From JBBIRW01 sp037441565 (GTDB taxonomy: Bacteria; Desulfobacterota; JBBIRW01): 64,000 bases of DNA. Position numbers and translations under genes: made by a program. This document shows, piece by piece, positions 1 to 8,354 of the stretch; within the stretch, counting starts at the first letter, position 1, and every line of letters starts with the position of its first letter. Below the pieces are notes generated by a model. It did no database searches, was not told where the DNA came from, and was given only the letters and a program-made list of their open reading frames with translations. The DNA lies in assembly GCA_037441565.1 (NCBI GenBank), contig JBBIRW010000002.1:186001-250000 (forward strand), in the 5' to 3' direction.

Positions 1-712
1 TCTTATCTATTGATGAAACAAACTCTATTATTTCCTCTATCTCTCTCTGGGAATCGTTGCATGATGTAATAATGAGATTTGTTATCTCAATATGGCATGC
101 TGTGGCACATCTTTTGATGGTCTCTTTTACCTTCTCAACCCTTCCATTACAGTAAGTCTTATAAAAATCGTCTCTTGAAGACTTAAGATCAATGTTCATT
201 GCATCAATCCAGGGAAGGAGCTCTTCAAGAGGTTCTGGATTTATGAGACCATTTGTGACAAGTACATTCTTCAATCCTTCCCTTCTGAAGGCCTTTGCTG
301 TATCCAGAACAAACTCATACCATATGAGTGGCTCATTATAAGTGAAGGCAATACCCACAGAGTTGTATCTTTTTCCCGCATCGATAAGGCTCTTTATGCT
401 CACTTCCTGGGTTGCTATTTTCCCCTCGATCATATGCCAGTTCTGACAGAATTTGCATCTGAGATTGCAGCCCGATGTTCCGATTGAAAGTATCTGAGTA
501 CCGGGATAGAAGTGGTAAAGGGGCTTCTTCTCTATGGGATCAAGATGAACTGCGGCACATAAACCATAATGGGTAGCATAAAGTGTCCCTCCCCTGTTCT
601 CCCTTATATAGCAAAACCCTTTTTTTCCATCAGCGATAACACAATTCTTCGGACAGAGCAAGCATTGGACAAAGCCCCTTTCCTTCTTAATATAATATTT
701 TGCTTCAACCAT
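1..712 (-). CDS. amrS: AmmeMemoRadiSam-system radical SAM enzyme (AmrS-like), 3' end outside the window
   Basis: The reading frame is open from ATG at 712 to the window edge, about 237 codons, so the C-terminus is missing. It has an N-terminal cysteine pair (LLCPKNC), then the radical SAM cluster motif CNLRCKFC (CX3CX2C), followed by QNW and the region YNEPLIWYEF that is typical of the AmrS / pyruvate-formate-lyase-activating-like family. The enzyme should bind a 4Fe-4S cluster and cleave S-adenosylmethionine; the physiological substrate of the AmmeMemoRadiSam group is not firmly known. It follows the acylphosphatase gene by 12 bases, so it is probably the third gene of a ligA-acyP-amrS transcript. 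Confidence 0.85.
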   Translation of the reverse strand, partial: MVEAKYYIKKERGFVQCLLCPKNCVIADGKKGFCYIRENRGGTLYATHYGLCAAVHLDPIEKKPLYHFYPGTQILSIGTSGCNLRCKFCQNWHMIEGKIATQEVSIKSLIDAGKRYNSVGIAFTYNEPLIWYEFVLDTAKAFRREGLKNVLVTNGLINPEPLEELLPWIDAMNIDLKSSRDDFYKTYCNGRVEKVKETIKRCATACHIEITNLIITSCNDSQREIEEIIEFVSSIDK

Positions 713-724
713 CTAATTTACCTT

Positions 725-1003
725 TCAATATTTTATAAAAAACCTGTCAAATTCCCCCTTGTAATCTTCCCATTCCACATGAACCTTTGTCACAATGGCT
801 GCCTCAGGACCCCTGTGGCACCACTCAACCATATTCTTCACACTCTCATCATCCCCTTCAAATACAGCCTCAACAGTTCCATCCCAGTTGTTTCTAACCC
901 ATCCTTTAATTCCGAGTCTATTTGCCATCTCTCTTGTGTGTGCTCTGAAATAAACACCTTGAACCCTTCCTTCAATTATCACATGAGCACGTATCAGATT
1001 CAT
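725..1003 (-). CDS. acyP: acylphosphatase
   Basis: This 92-residue protein has the full family length. The phosphate-binding signature GRVQGVYFR near residues 12-20 carries the catalytic arginine, and GWVRNNWDGTVEA carries the catalytic asparagine. It hydrolyses carboxyl-phosphate bonds such as acetyl-phosphate or carbamoyl-phosphate in the cytoplasm. It sits 9 bases after ligA and 12 bases before amrS on the same strand. Confidence 0.93.
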   Translation of the reverse strand: MNLIRAHVIIEGRVQGVYFRAHTREMANRLGIKGWVRNNWDGTVEAVFEGDDESVKNMVEWCHRGPEAAIVTKVHVEWEDYKGEFDRFFIKY

Positions 1004-1012
1004 AATATCACC

Positions 1013-3031
1013 CTATGATATCATCTTAATAAATTCCTCTTCCGTGATAATCCTGATCCCTAATTTTTTCGCCTCATCCAGTTTACTACCAGGTTCGGAG
1101 CCAACAACAAGGTAATCAACCTTTTTGCTCACAGATGGGGCAACACTTCCACCAAGCTCCTCCACCTTCTTTTTCGCTTCACTCCTTGTCATTCCTGATA
1201 GAGCACCTGTAAATACAAAGGTTTTTCCGGAAAGCACACCTCTCTTTTCTACCCTTTCACTCTTTATCTTAACACCAGCTTTTAAAAGTTTCTGAATAAC
1301 CTGATTGTTTCTCTTCTCTCTGAAGAAATTATATATACTTTCTGCAACAACCGGGCCTATTTCTCTAATACCCATCAGCTCCTCCACACTGAGTTCCCTT
1401 ATAACCTCAATACTTCCGAATTCCCTTGCAAGAACCCTGGCCAGATGTTCACCCACATTCCTTATACCAAGGGCATAGAGAAATTTTTCCAGTTTTGTTT
1501 CCTTACTTCTCTCTATTGCATTCAATATATTATCAGCAAGTTTTGATCCCATCCTTTCAAGTTTAAGAAGATCATCCTTTCTTAAAAAATAGAGATCAGC
1601 AATATCCTTAACTATACCTTTATCGACAAGCTGCGAGATTATCTTCTCACCAATCCCTTCGATATCCATCCCCTCCTTGCAACAGAAATGCTTTATGGAT
1701 TCCTTAAGCTGCGCAGGACATGAAAGACCCCCCGTACACCGATGGGCTGCCTCCCCCTCTATCCTTATGACCCTGGCTCCACATTCAGGACAGGATTCTG
1801 GAAATACTATTCTTTTTTCACTTCCCTTTCTTTTTGAGACAATTACTGAAACAACTTCTGGAATCACATCACCAGCCCTCTGAACAACAACCGTATCCCC
1901 TATCCTAACATCCTTTCTTTTTATTTCATCCTCATTATGAAGCGTTGCCCTTGTTACTTCAACTCCGCCTATCTTTACAGGATCAAAAATGGCAACAGGT
2001 GTTACTGCTCCTGTTCTCCCAACATTGAATACTACATCCCTTATAACTGTTGTTGCCTGTTTTGCTTCAAATTTAAAGGCAACAGCCCATCTTGGTGCCT
2101 TACTCGTCGAACCCAGCCTTTCCTGAAAATCGATCCTGTTAACTTTTATGACAACACCATCTGTTTCATATTCCAGTTCCTCCCTCAGTTCTGCCATTTC
2201 TCTGTAATACCTTATCACCTCATCAACACCCCTCAGCAATCTGCTCCTACTATTAACCCTGAAGCCCCACTTCTCAAGTGCTTTGAGAAACTCCCAGTGC
2301 GTCTTGAACTTTATCCCTTCCACAACACCAGCTGCATAAAAAAATACATTGAGTGGTCTCTTTGCTGTTATCATGGGATCGAGCTGTCTTAATGAACCTG
2401 CAGCGGCATTCCTTGGATTTGCAAAGAGTGGCTCCCCCTTCTCACCCCTCCTTCTGTTCAGGATTGCGAACTTCTTCTTCTCCATATAAACCTCACCCCT
2501 TACCTCGAGGCGACGGGGAATCCTTATGGAGGAATCTGATTTAAGGACAAGTGGAACATCAGGTATGGTTTTGAGGTTGGATGTCACATCCTCCCCAATA
2601 AATCCATCCCCTCTTGTGGATCCAACCTTGAATACACCATCTTCATATACAAGTTCTACACCAACCCCATCCATCTTTGGCTCACCAACATATTCGATAT
2701 GCTCCTTGTCTGCGATATTGAGAAACCTTTTGACCCTTTTATCAAAGGCAATGAATTCATCCTCATCGAATACATTATCCAGACTCAGCATGGGGATCGT
2801 ATGGGGAATGGTGTTAAATTTTTCTGCTGGTGGGTGTCCTACCCTCTGTGTTGGGGAATCGGGTGTCTTGAGGTCGGGAAACCTCTCTTCAAGTTGCTGG
2901 AGTTCGATGACGAGTCTATCATATTCTGCATCGGAAATCGTTGGATCATCAAGGACATAATATCTGTAGTTGTGGTAATTTATAAGTTCCCTTAACTCCT
3001 CTACCCTTTTTTTGGCCTCTTCCCTCTCCAT
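1013..3031 (-). CDS. ligA: NAD-dependent DNA ligase LigA
   Basis: The 672-residue length is normal for LigA. Domains in order are: Ia (YHNYRYYVLDDPTISDAEYD, NMN binding), the adenylation domain with catalytic lysine about residue 119 in EPKMDG, the OB fold, a four-cysteine zinc finger (CPEC, then C and CPAQ, about 410-435), helix-hairpin-helix repeats and a C-terminal BRCT domain (GKTFVFTG, about 600-672). It seals nicks in replication and repair using NAD. The start ATG at 3031 follows a plausible sigma-70 promoter at 3072-3100. Confidence 0.97.
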   Translation of the reverse strand: MEREEAKKRVEELRELINYHNYRYYVLDDPTISDAEYDRLVIELQQLEERFPDLKTPDSPTQRVGHPPAEKFNTIPHTIPMLSLDNVFDEDEFIAFDKRVKRFLNIADKEHIEYVGEPKMDGVGVELVYEDGVFKVGSTRGDGFIGEDVTSNLKTIPDVPLVLKSDSSIRIPRRLEVRGEVYMEKKKFAILNRRRGEKGEPLFANPRNAAAGSLRQLDPMITAKRPLNVFFYAAGVVEGIKFKTHWEFLKALEKWGFRVNSRSRLLRGVDEVIRYYREMAELREELEYETDGVVIKVNRIDFQERLGSTSKAPRWAVAFKFEAKQATTVIRDVVFNVGRTGAVTPVAIFDPVKIGGVEVTRATLHNEDEIKRKDVRIGDTVVVQRAGDVIPEVVSVIVSKRKGSEKRIVFPESCPECGARVIRIEGEAAHRCTGGLSCPAQLKESIKHFCCKEGMDIEGIGEKIISQLVDKGIVKDIADLYFLRKDDLLKLERMGSKLADNILNAIERSKETKLEKFLYALGIRNVGEHLARVLAREFGSIEVIRELSVEELMGIREIGPVVAESIYNFFREKRNNQVIQKLLKAGVKIKSERVEKRGVLSGKTFVFTGALSGMTRSEAKKKVEELGGSVAPSVSKKVDYLVVGSEPGSKLDEAKKLGIRIITEEEFIKMIS

Positions 3032-3071
3032 AAAATGTCACCCTTCTACACTTCCATGAAGCATATTTAAA

Positions 3072-3100
3072 ATTTTAACCCCCTATACGGGTTTCATCAA
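3072..3100 (-). promoter_or_regulatory. candidate sigma-70 promoter for ligA
   Basis: On the minus strand TTGATG and TAAAAT are separated by 17 bases, about 40 bases upstream of the ligA start. Found by reading only, so no transcription start is known. Confidence 0.4.
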
Positions 3101-3199
3101 GTCCAGGTATCTGTAAAAACTGTGGGAATACCAAATATATATATTTCGTTTCAAGCAGTTAAACCCTTCCATTGATAATATAAAGCTCTGCTATTAGAA

Positions 3200-4510
3200 T
3201 TGATTGGTATGGATTTAACATTAAATCTCACTGTAGGGATAATTGGGGGCGGACCTGCGGGTTCATCCTGTGCACTGAGGCTGCTTAAAAATGCTGAGGA
3301 AAGACCGATCAATATCAAAGTGAACATCTTTGAAGGTAAGGAGTTTGGAACACATCACAATCAGTGCGTTGGTGTTCTTTCACCACCTCTTGAAGAGATT
3401 CTTCTCAAAGAACTCGATCTATCCCTTCCTTATGAAATTATAAAAAGGCAGATATTTGGATATCGTCTTCATTCAGATGGAAATGAGATCTTGCTTGTTG
3501 GAGAAGATAAAACCGGACCAACATATACTGTAAGAAGAGGGGAGCTTGACAGATTCCTTCTTGAGGAAGCCATAAAGAGGGGTGCCAATTTTTTCAAAAC
3601 AAGAGTTACTGATATAGAGTTTGTTAATACGGGCAGGAGAAGAGAGGTGAGGATATACACGGAATCCGGTTTCTTCAAGGCTGATGTTGTTGTAGGTGCA
3701 TTCGGTCTTGATGAAGCAATGCTTGGCGTATTTGAGAGGAAAACACCTTTCAGAAGACCAGGGAAATCCCTGAAAACCTTTATCACGAAGATTTATACGG
3801 AGAGAAGATTTATCGAAAGAAATCTTGGAAATATCATATACGCATTTCTATTCCCCCACTCCATCCCAAATATTGAATTCGGCGCGATAACACCGAAAAG
3901 GGACTATGTTATAGTCAATATTGCCGGGAAGAATGTAAATTCACATGACCTTGATACATTCCTTGAACTTCGAGAGGTCGTTGAACATCTTCCTCCCTTT
4001 AAAAAGGAAGAGCTGGATTACTTCAGCGGATCATTCCCAACATCTCCCGCAAAGAACACATTTGGAGATAATTATGTGATCGTTGGTGATGCGACGGGAT
4101 GGCTGAGGTCTTTTAAGGGAAAGGGTATAAACACAGCAATAATAACGGGTATAAAGGCTGCAGATACAATATCAAAAAGGGGCTTTTCCCATGCTGATTT
4201 CCGCTATTATCATGATGAATGTATGAAGCTCCTTAAGGATTTCCACGCAGGGAACTCCATAAGGCTTTTTACGAAAATAATCTGCAGACTGCATCTTATG
4301 AATCCTATCATAGAGCTCGCAAAGGTTGATCCTATCCTTTATGATGCACTCTTTAATGCAGTCTCAGGGCATGAAACATTTGGAGAGATATTTAAGAAAA
4401 TATCTTCACCAGATGTTATGAGAAGGACTGCATCACATTTACTTCTCTGGAGAGCAAGAAGGTTTGAAAAAGGAAGGGGCAATCAATGGAAGTCAAAACC
4501 AGAAGGATGA
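3200..4510 (+). CDS. geranylgeranyl reductase family FAD-dependent oxidoreductase
   Basis: The N-terminus has the Rossmann dinucleotide motif GIIGGGPAGSSCA and the second FAD motif VIVGDATGWLRSFKGKGINTA lies near residues 295-315, the usual arrangement of the GGR / digeranylgeranylglycerophospholipid reductase family. Such enzymes reduce isoprenoid double bonds; in bacteria the substrate may be a quinone side chain or polyprenyl lipid, which cannot be decided here. The longest frame begins with TTG at 3200; ATG at 3209 is an equally good start, and neither has a clear ribosome binding site. The last 25 bases overlap the following acetyltransferase gene, suggesting translational coupling. Confidence 0.82.
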   Translation: MIGMDLTLNLTVGIIGGGPAGSSCALRLLKNAEERPINIKVNIFEGKEFGTHHNQCVGVLSPPLEEILLKELDLSLPYEIIKRQIFGYRLHSDGNEILLVGEDKTGPTYTVRRGELDRFLLEEAIKRGANFFKTRVTDIEFVNTGRRREVRIYTESGFFKADVVVGAFGLDEAMLGVFERKTPFRRPGKSLKTFITKIYTERRFIERNLGNIIYAFLFPHSIPNIEFGAITPKRDYVIVNIAGKNVNSHDLDTFLELREVVEHLPPFKKEELDYFSGSFPTSPAKNTFGDNYVIVGDATGWLRSFKGKGINTAIITGIKAADTISKRGFSHADFRYYHDECMKLLKDFHAGNSIRLFTKIICRLHLMNPIIELAKVDPILYDALFNAVSGHETFGEIFKKISSPDVMRRTASHLLLWRARRFEKGRGNQWKSKPEG

Positions 4511-4923
4511 ATGTAAGGGATATAGAAGACATCCTTAAAATTAATGAAAAGATAACAGGAAAACCGCACGAGGCATACTGGGAAAGTAAGATTGCAAGTT
4601 ATATAAACAGGGATCCGCTTGCATGTTTTGTAGCTGAGTTTGAAGGAAGGATAGTGGGGTTTATCCTCGGTGAGATAAGGGGCTGGGAATTTGCAATCCC
4701 GAGATGCGGATGGCTCGAGATAATGGGTGTTGATCCATCCTTTCAGGGAAAAGGGATCGGCAGAAGATTGGCTGAGGCACTTTTCAACTATTTTATCGAA
4801 AACGATATTGATACAGTGATGACGATGGTAAATTGGAATGATGTCCACCTTGTTGAGTATTTCAGATCCCTTGGATTTCAGAGGGCGGATTTCATCAATC
4901 TCGTAAAGATCCTTAAAAAATAG
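4486..4923 (+). CDS. GNAT family N-acetyltransferase
   Basis: The 145-residue protein has the GNAT acetyl-CoA motif A VDPSFQGKGIGRRLAEALF (about residues 83-101) and the C-terminal NDVHLVEYFRSLGFQ. It resembles the RimI branch, which acetylates protein or peptide N-termini, but the substrate is unknown. It overlaps the preceding flavoprotein gene and converges with the GalT-like gene, whose stop is 16 bases away. Confidence 0.85.
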   Translation: MEVKTRRMNVRDIEDILKINEKITGKPHEAYWESKIASYINRDPLACFVAEFEGRIVGFILGEIRGWEFAIPRCGWLEIMGVDPSFQGKGIGRRLAEALFNYFIENDIDTVMTMVNWNDVHLVEYFRSLGFQRADFINLVKILKK

Positions 4924-4938
4924 AGAAACATATCAGGT

Positions 4939-5934
4939 TTAATTTACCTCCCTCAAAAGCCTTGCTGATTCCTCCGGCGATAAAGGATTAACAAAGAAGC
5001 CTGTACCCCATTCAAATCCACCTGAAATGGGAATCCTTGTTCTTATTTCAATATGCCAGTGATACCGTGGTTCATAGAAATTCTGAAGAGGTGTGGAGTG
5101 AAAAACAAAACTGAAAGGTGGATCCTTTAGCAGTTTCTTCAATTTACCAAAGGTATCTTTCATCACTGTTGCAAGCTCAAGTAGTTCCCCATCCTGGATC
5201 GAAGCAAAGTCAGGGACATGTGTCTTTGGGATAATGATGAGTTCAAATGGATATCGTGACGCATACGGGCAGAAAACAACAAAGCCCTTTGTTTCCATCA
5301 CAATCCTGCTCCTTGATGAAATCTCCTGCTTGATCATATCACAGTGAACACACCTCTCCTTTCTCTGATAGTAATCTGCTGTGCCCCTGAGTTCCTCCTC
5401 AATCCTTCTTGGAACAATAGGAAGGGCAACAATATGAGAATGGGGGTGGGGAAGTATGGCAAGGCCTGGACCATGATTCTTTGCAATGACTATCTGCCGG
5501 AACCGAAGATCCTTTCTCAGATCTAACATTCGTTCCCTGTATGCATAGAGGATATCCTTTAAATGCTCGGCCGGCTTTGTTGCCCAGTCACCGGTATGAT
5601 CGGGCATATCAATTACAATCTCGTGGGCACCTATTCCATTCATTCTGTCATATATCCCTTCACCCCTTCTGTCAAAATCACCCTCAATCCTCAGGAATGG
5701 AAACTTATTTGGGACAACCCTTACCTTCCACCCTTTCTGATCACGCCCTGTAGACATATCCCTTATCGCAAAGATCTCAGGTGGTGTTGCCATCTCCCTC
5801 CCTTCACAGAAAGGACACACCTCGATCTTCTCCTTTCTTCTCGCATCTTCAAGCAGATCGGTTATCTCAAGCCAGCTCTGCGATGCAATAACCACCCATC
5901 GGTGCAAAACAGGCTCCCGTCTTAATTCGGACAT
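4939..5934 (-). CDS. GalT-family nucleotidyltransferase (HIT superfamily)
   Basis: The 331-residue protein has the GalT layout: N-terminal REPVLHRWVVIAS, a first zinc pair CPFC near residue 40, VPNKFP, a second pair CVHC, NHGPG, and an active-site triad near residue 175. The family member GalT moves UMP between UDP-glucose and galactose-1-phosphate. Here the triad reads HPHSH rather than the usual HxHxQ, so ADP- or UDP-sugar phosphorylase activity is also possible. No other Leloir gene is nearby. I therefore give no gene symbol. Confidence 0.8.
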   Translation of the reverse strand: MSELRREPVLHRWVVIASQSWLEITDLLEDARRKEKIEVCPFCEGREMATPPEIFAIRDMSTGRDQKGWKVRVVPNKFPFLRIEGDFDRRGEGIYDRMNGIGAHEIVIDMPDHTGDWATKPAEHLKDILYAYRERMLDLRKDLRFRQIVIAKNHGPGLAILPHPHSHIVALPIVPRRIEEELRGTADYYQRKERCVHCDMIKQEISSRSRIVMETKGFVVFCPYASRYPFELIIIPKTHVPDFASIQDGELLELATVMKDTFGKLKKLLKDPPFSFVFHSTPLQNFYEPRYHWHIEIRTRIPISGGFEWGTGFFVNPLSPEESARLLREVN

Positions 5935-5976
5935 TTTTAATCCCCTTTATCTAATGATCTCATTTTTACTTAAATT

Positions 5977-6005
5977 AATCTATCAAAACACAGGTCAATT
6001 ATCAA
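5977..6005 (-). promoter_or_regulatory. candidate sigma-70 promoter for the GalT-like gene
   Basis: TTGATA and TAGATT on the minus strand are 17 bases apart, about 45 bases before the start at 5934. It overlaps the region of the divergent plus-strand promoter. Weak -10 match. Confidence 0.3.
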
Positions 6006-6032
6006 ACCTACTGATTTCGTTTCCATTTTCCA

Positions 6033-6060
6033 TTGACACTGTATATATTTTTGGGATAAT
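6033..6060 (+). promoter_or_regulatory. sigma-70 promoter for the HD-GYP regulator
   Basis: TTGACA and GATAAT are 16 bases apart, which predicts transcription from about 6067. This supports ATG 6098, preceded by AGGAAGAG at 6081-6088, as the true start and excludes the longer frame that opens at 5954. Confidence 0.55.
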
Positions 6061-6097
6061 AATAAACAAAAATCAATTTAAGGAAGAGATGGAACAT

Positions 6098-7837
6098 ATG
6101 CAAAGGATACTTTTTGCTGATCCCGATAAAAATTTAATCGATTTTCTTAGACCTTTCCTGAAATCAAAAGGCTTTGAATCTATGGGAACAGTTTCGGGAA
6201 ATGAATTTTTAGATGTTATTGCAAGTCTGAACCCTGATGTTGTAATAATGGATCTTGATCTCGAGAATCCCTCAGCTATTGAAGTGCTTCATATAATCAA
6301 AAACGATGAAAAACTGAAATCAATTCCAGTAATACTAACCTCAAAGGGCAATCAGAGGGAACTGGTAAGGAAGGCGATGAGCGAGGGCGCTGATGATTAT
6401 CTTGTAAAGCCCTTCTTTCTCGATCTGCTCTGTGCGAGGCTGCGAATAAATATAAAAATAAGGGAGATCCTGAAGAGCTCAGAGAAGAGGAAGAATCATC
6501 TTGAAGAATTAATTAAGGAGAAGGCAAGGCTCAAGGACTGTTTAATAAAGACAAATGCAATCCTTTCAAGTTTACTGCTCATTGATGATCCCTTGCTCGG
6601 TGGACAGCCACACTTCATAATGGAATATGCAAGATCAATAGCACAGCACTTAAAACTTGACGAAGAGACCATAGATGCTGTAACACTTGCCGCGCTATTT
6701 CACGATATAGGAATCATCGGTGTTGACAGGGAGATACTGATGAAAAAAGGTAAGCTTTCCGATGCAGAATTCGAAAGGATAAAGACCCATATAAGCACCT
6801 GCATTAAACTATTTGAGCATGTTGATTTCCCATGGAACATAAAGAAGATAATCTATCATCATCATGAGCGATTTGATGGAACAGGTTACCCTGAGGGAGT
6901 TTCAGGTGAACAGATACCTATTGGATCACGAATACTCGCAGTTGTCGATTCATTCTATGCAATGATTGCACCCAGACCATACAGAAAACCCCTTTCACCA
7001 GAACAGGCTTTTGATGAGATAAGGAAGAGGGCGGGTACTCAGTTCGACCCAAGGATTGTCTCTGCCCTTGAGGATGTAATTAAAGAGGACCAACTCAGGT
7101 TATCTATAGGGTTGAAGAAAAAGATACTCATTATCGATAGGGATCACAGGGAAAAGGCGATCCTTAAATTGAGATTGGTTAACGAGGGATTTGACGTCAC
7201 ATTTTGTGAAGGAATTGATGAGGCTATTGATAAAATAAAGGCTGAAACCCCTGATATCATCCTTTCGGAAACAGAGTTAAGCGATGGCGACTGCCTGAAG
7301 TTGATGAGGAGATTGAAATCTGATATTGCATCCGCAAATATCCCCGTTGTGATCTACACTTCCGATCCCTCATCTGACAAGAAGATGAAAACAATAAAAG
7401 AAGGAGCAGAAGATTATTTCACTAAAGACATTTCATGGGATGAATTCACAACGAGACTCAAATCCATCTTGAGGAGGTACAGGAGGAGTTTCGGTGTATC
7501 GGTAACACTTTCCGGAGGTGTGAGGGGAACGCTGGATCTCCTGTCCTTTGCAGATATGGTATATCTCTTCCACATGAGAGAAAAAACAGGAAAGATCACG
7601 TTAAAGGGAAAGAGGGTTGAGGGAGAGTGCTATTTTGAAAAGGGCAGGATTGTTCATGCACTGTGCGGTGAACTCACCGGAAGGGATGCATTCTTCCAGT
7701 TAATGATGGAGAAAGAGGGTGAGTTTTCCATAGAACATGACATAAAATCACCAGCAGTAACGATAAGTGGTGACTCAATCGAACTTCTCCTCGAAGGAAC
7801 AAGGAGGATCGATGAAAGGGGTGTGCGTGCTTCATAA
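6098..7837 (+). CDS. response regulator with HD-GYP domain, second (glutamate) receiver and C-terminal PATAN/DUF4388 domain
   Basis: From ATG 6098 the protein has 579 residues. Domains in order: receiver 1 (phosphoacceptor Asp in VVIMDLDLEN, Lys in DDYLVKPF), an HD-GYP phosphodiesterase domain (FHDIGIIG, then HHHERFDGTGYPEG), receiver 2, and a DUF4388/PATAN domain starting SGGVRGTLDLLSFADMVYLF. Intact HD-GYP motifs predict hydrolysis of cyclic di-GMP. Receiver 2 has Glu where Asp is expected (DIILSETELSDG), so it cannot be phosphorylated in the usual way. The longer frame from 5954 reads through the promoter and is rejected. The stop lies inside the next gene. Confidence 0.88.
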   Translation: MQRILFADPDKNLIDFLRPFLKSKGFESMGTVSGNEFLDVIASLNPDVVIMDLDLENPSAIEVLHIIKNDEKLKSIPVILTSKGNQRELVRKAMSEGADDYLVKPFFLDLLCARLRINIKIREILKSSEKRKNHLEELIKEKARLKDCLIKTNAILSSLLLIDDPLLGGQPHFIMEYARSIAQHLKLDEETIDAVTLAALFHDIGIIGVDREILMKKGKLSDAEFERIKTHISTCIKLFEHVDFPWNIKKIIYHHHERFDGTGYPEGVSGEQIPIGSRILAVVDSFYAMIAPRPYRKPLSPEQAFDEIRKRAGTQFDPRIVSALEDVIKEDQLRLSIGLKKKILIIDRDHREKAILKLRLVNEGFDVTFCEGIDEAIDKIKAETPDIILSETELSDGDCLKLMRRLKSDIASANIPVVIYTSDPSSDKKMKTIKEGAEDYFTKDISWDEFTTRLKSILRRYRRSFGVSVTLSGGVRGTLDLLSFADMVYLFHMREKTGKITLKGKRVEGECYFEKGRIVHALCGELTGRDAFFQLMMEKEGEFSIEHDIKSPAVTISGDSIELLLEGTRRIDERGVRAS

Positions 7838-8354
7838 AAGGGAGATATTCAGGGGCAGGATAGTTGATCTCGAGATACATAGTGTGGAACTTCCAAACGG
7901 ACACAGGGTCGATCTTGAAATTGTCAATCATCCAGGTGCCTCAGCCATAGTTCCATTTATAGATAGTGAAAATGTCGTCCTCATAAGTCAATACAGATAT
8001 GCTGCAGGTGGTTTAATATGGGAAATTCCTGCGGGGAAGTTGTTGAAAGGTGAGGATCCTCTTGATTGCGCTAAGAGAGAGCTGAGGGAAGAAGTTGGAT
8101 ACGATGCACAAAGATGGAGAAAAATACACGAGATCTTCACAACTCCTGGATTCTGCAACGAACGGATCCATATATTCATGGCAACGGATCTTAAGCCTTG
8201 TAAGCAGCATCTGGATAAGGACGAAATCATCAGGGTCGAGGTTATTCCCCTGAAAAAGGCGATCTCAATGATTCTGAGGGGCGAGATCAAGGATGCAAAG
8301 AGCATTGTGGGCTTGACCACAGCCTATATCATTGCAACAGGTCTCAATAAGTAA
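7812..8354 (+). CDS. Nudix hydrolase, ADP-ribose pyrophosphatase type
   Basis: The Nudix box is complete: G, five residues, E, seven residues, REL, one residue, EE, one residue, G (GKLLKGEDPLDC...REEVGY). The fold region before it (ISQYRYAAGGLIWEIPAGK) is the ADP-ribose pyrophosphatase type, which splits ADP-ribose to AMP and ribose-5-phosphate. I choose ATG 7812 because AGGAGG lies at 7802-7807; a frame opening at 7767 exists but lacks such a site. The gene overlaps the end of the HD-GYP regulator by 26 bases and its stop overlaps the convergent GT39 gene. Confidence 0.9.
   Translation: MKGVCVLHKREIFRGRIVDLEIHSVELPNGHRVDLEIVNHPGASAIVPFIDSENVVLISQYRYAAGGLIWEIPAGKLLKGEDPLDCAKRELREEVGYDAQRWRKIHEIFTTPGFCNERIHIFMATDLKPCKQHLDKDEIIRVEVIPLKKAISMILRGEIKDAKSIVGLTTAYIIATGLNK

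Noticed and set aside
569..1018. 149-codon plus-strand frame opposite amrS and the acylphosphatase gene
   Set aside because: Both minus-strand genes are clearly real, and this frame resembles nothing.
5954..6097. N-terminal extension of the HD-GYP regulator
   Set aside because: It covers the promoter at 6033-6060 and is not receiver-like; the ribosome binding site supports 6098.
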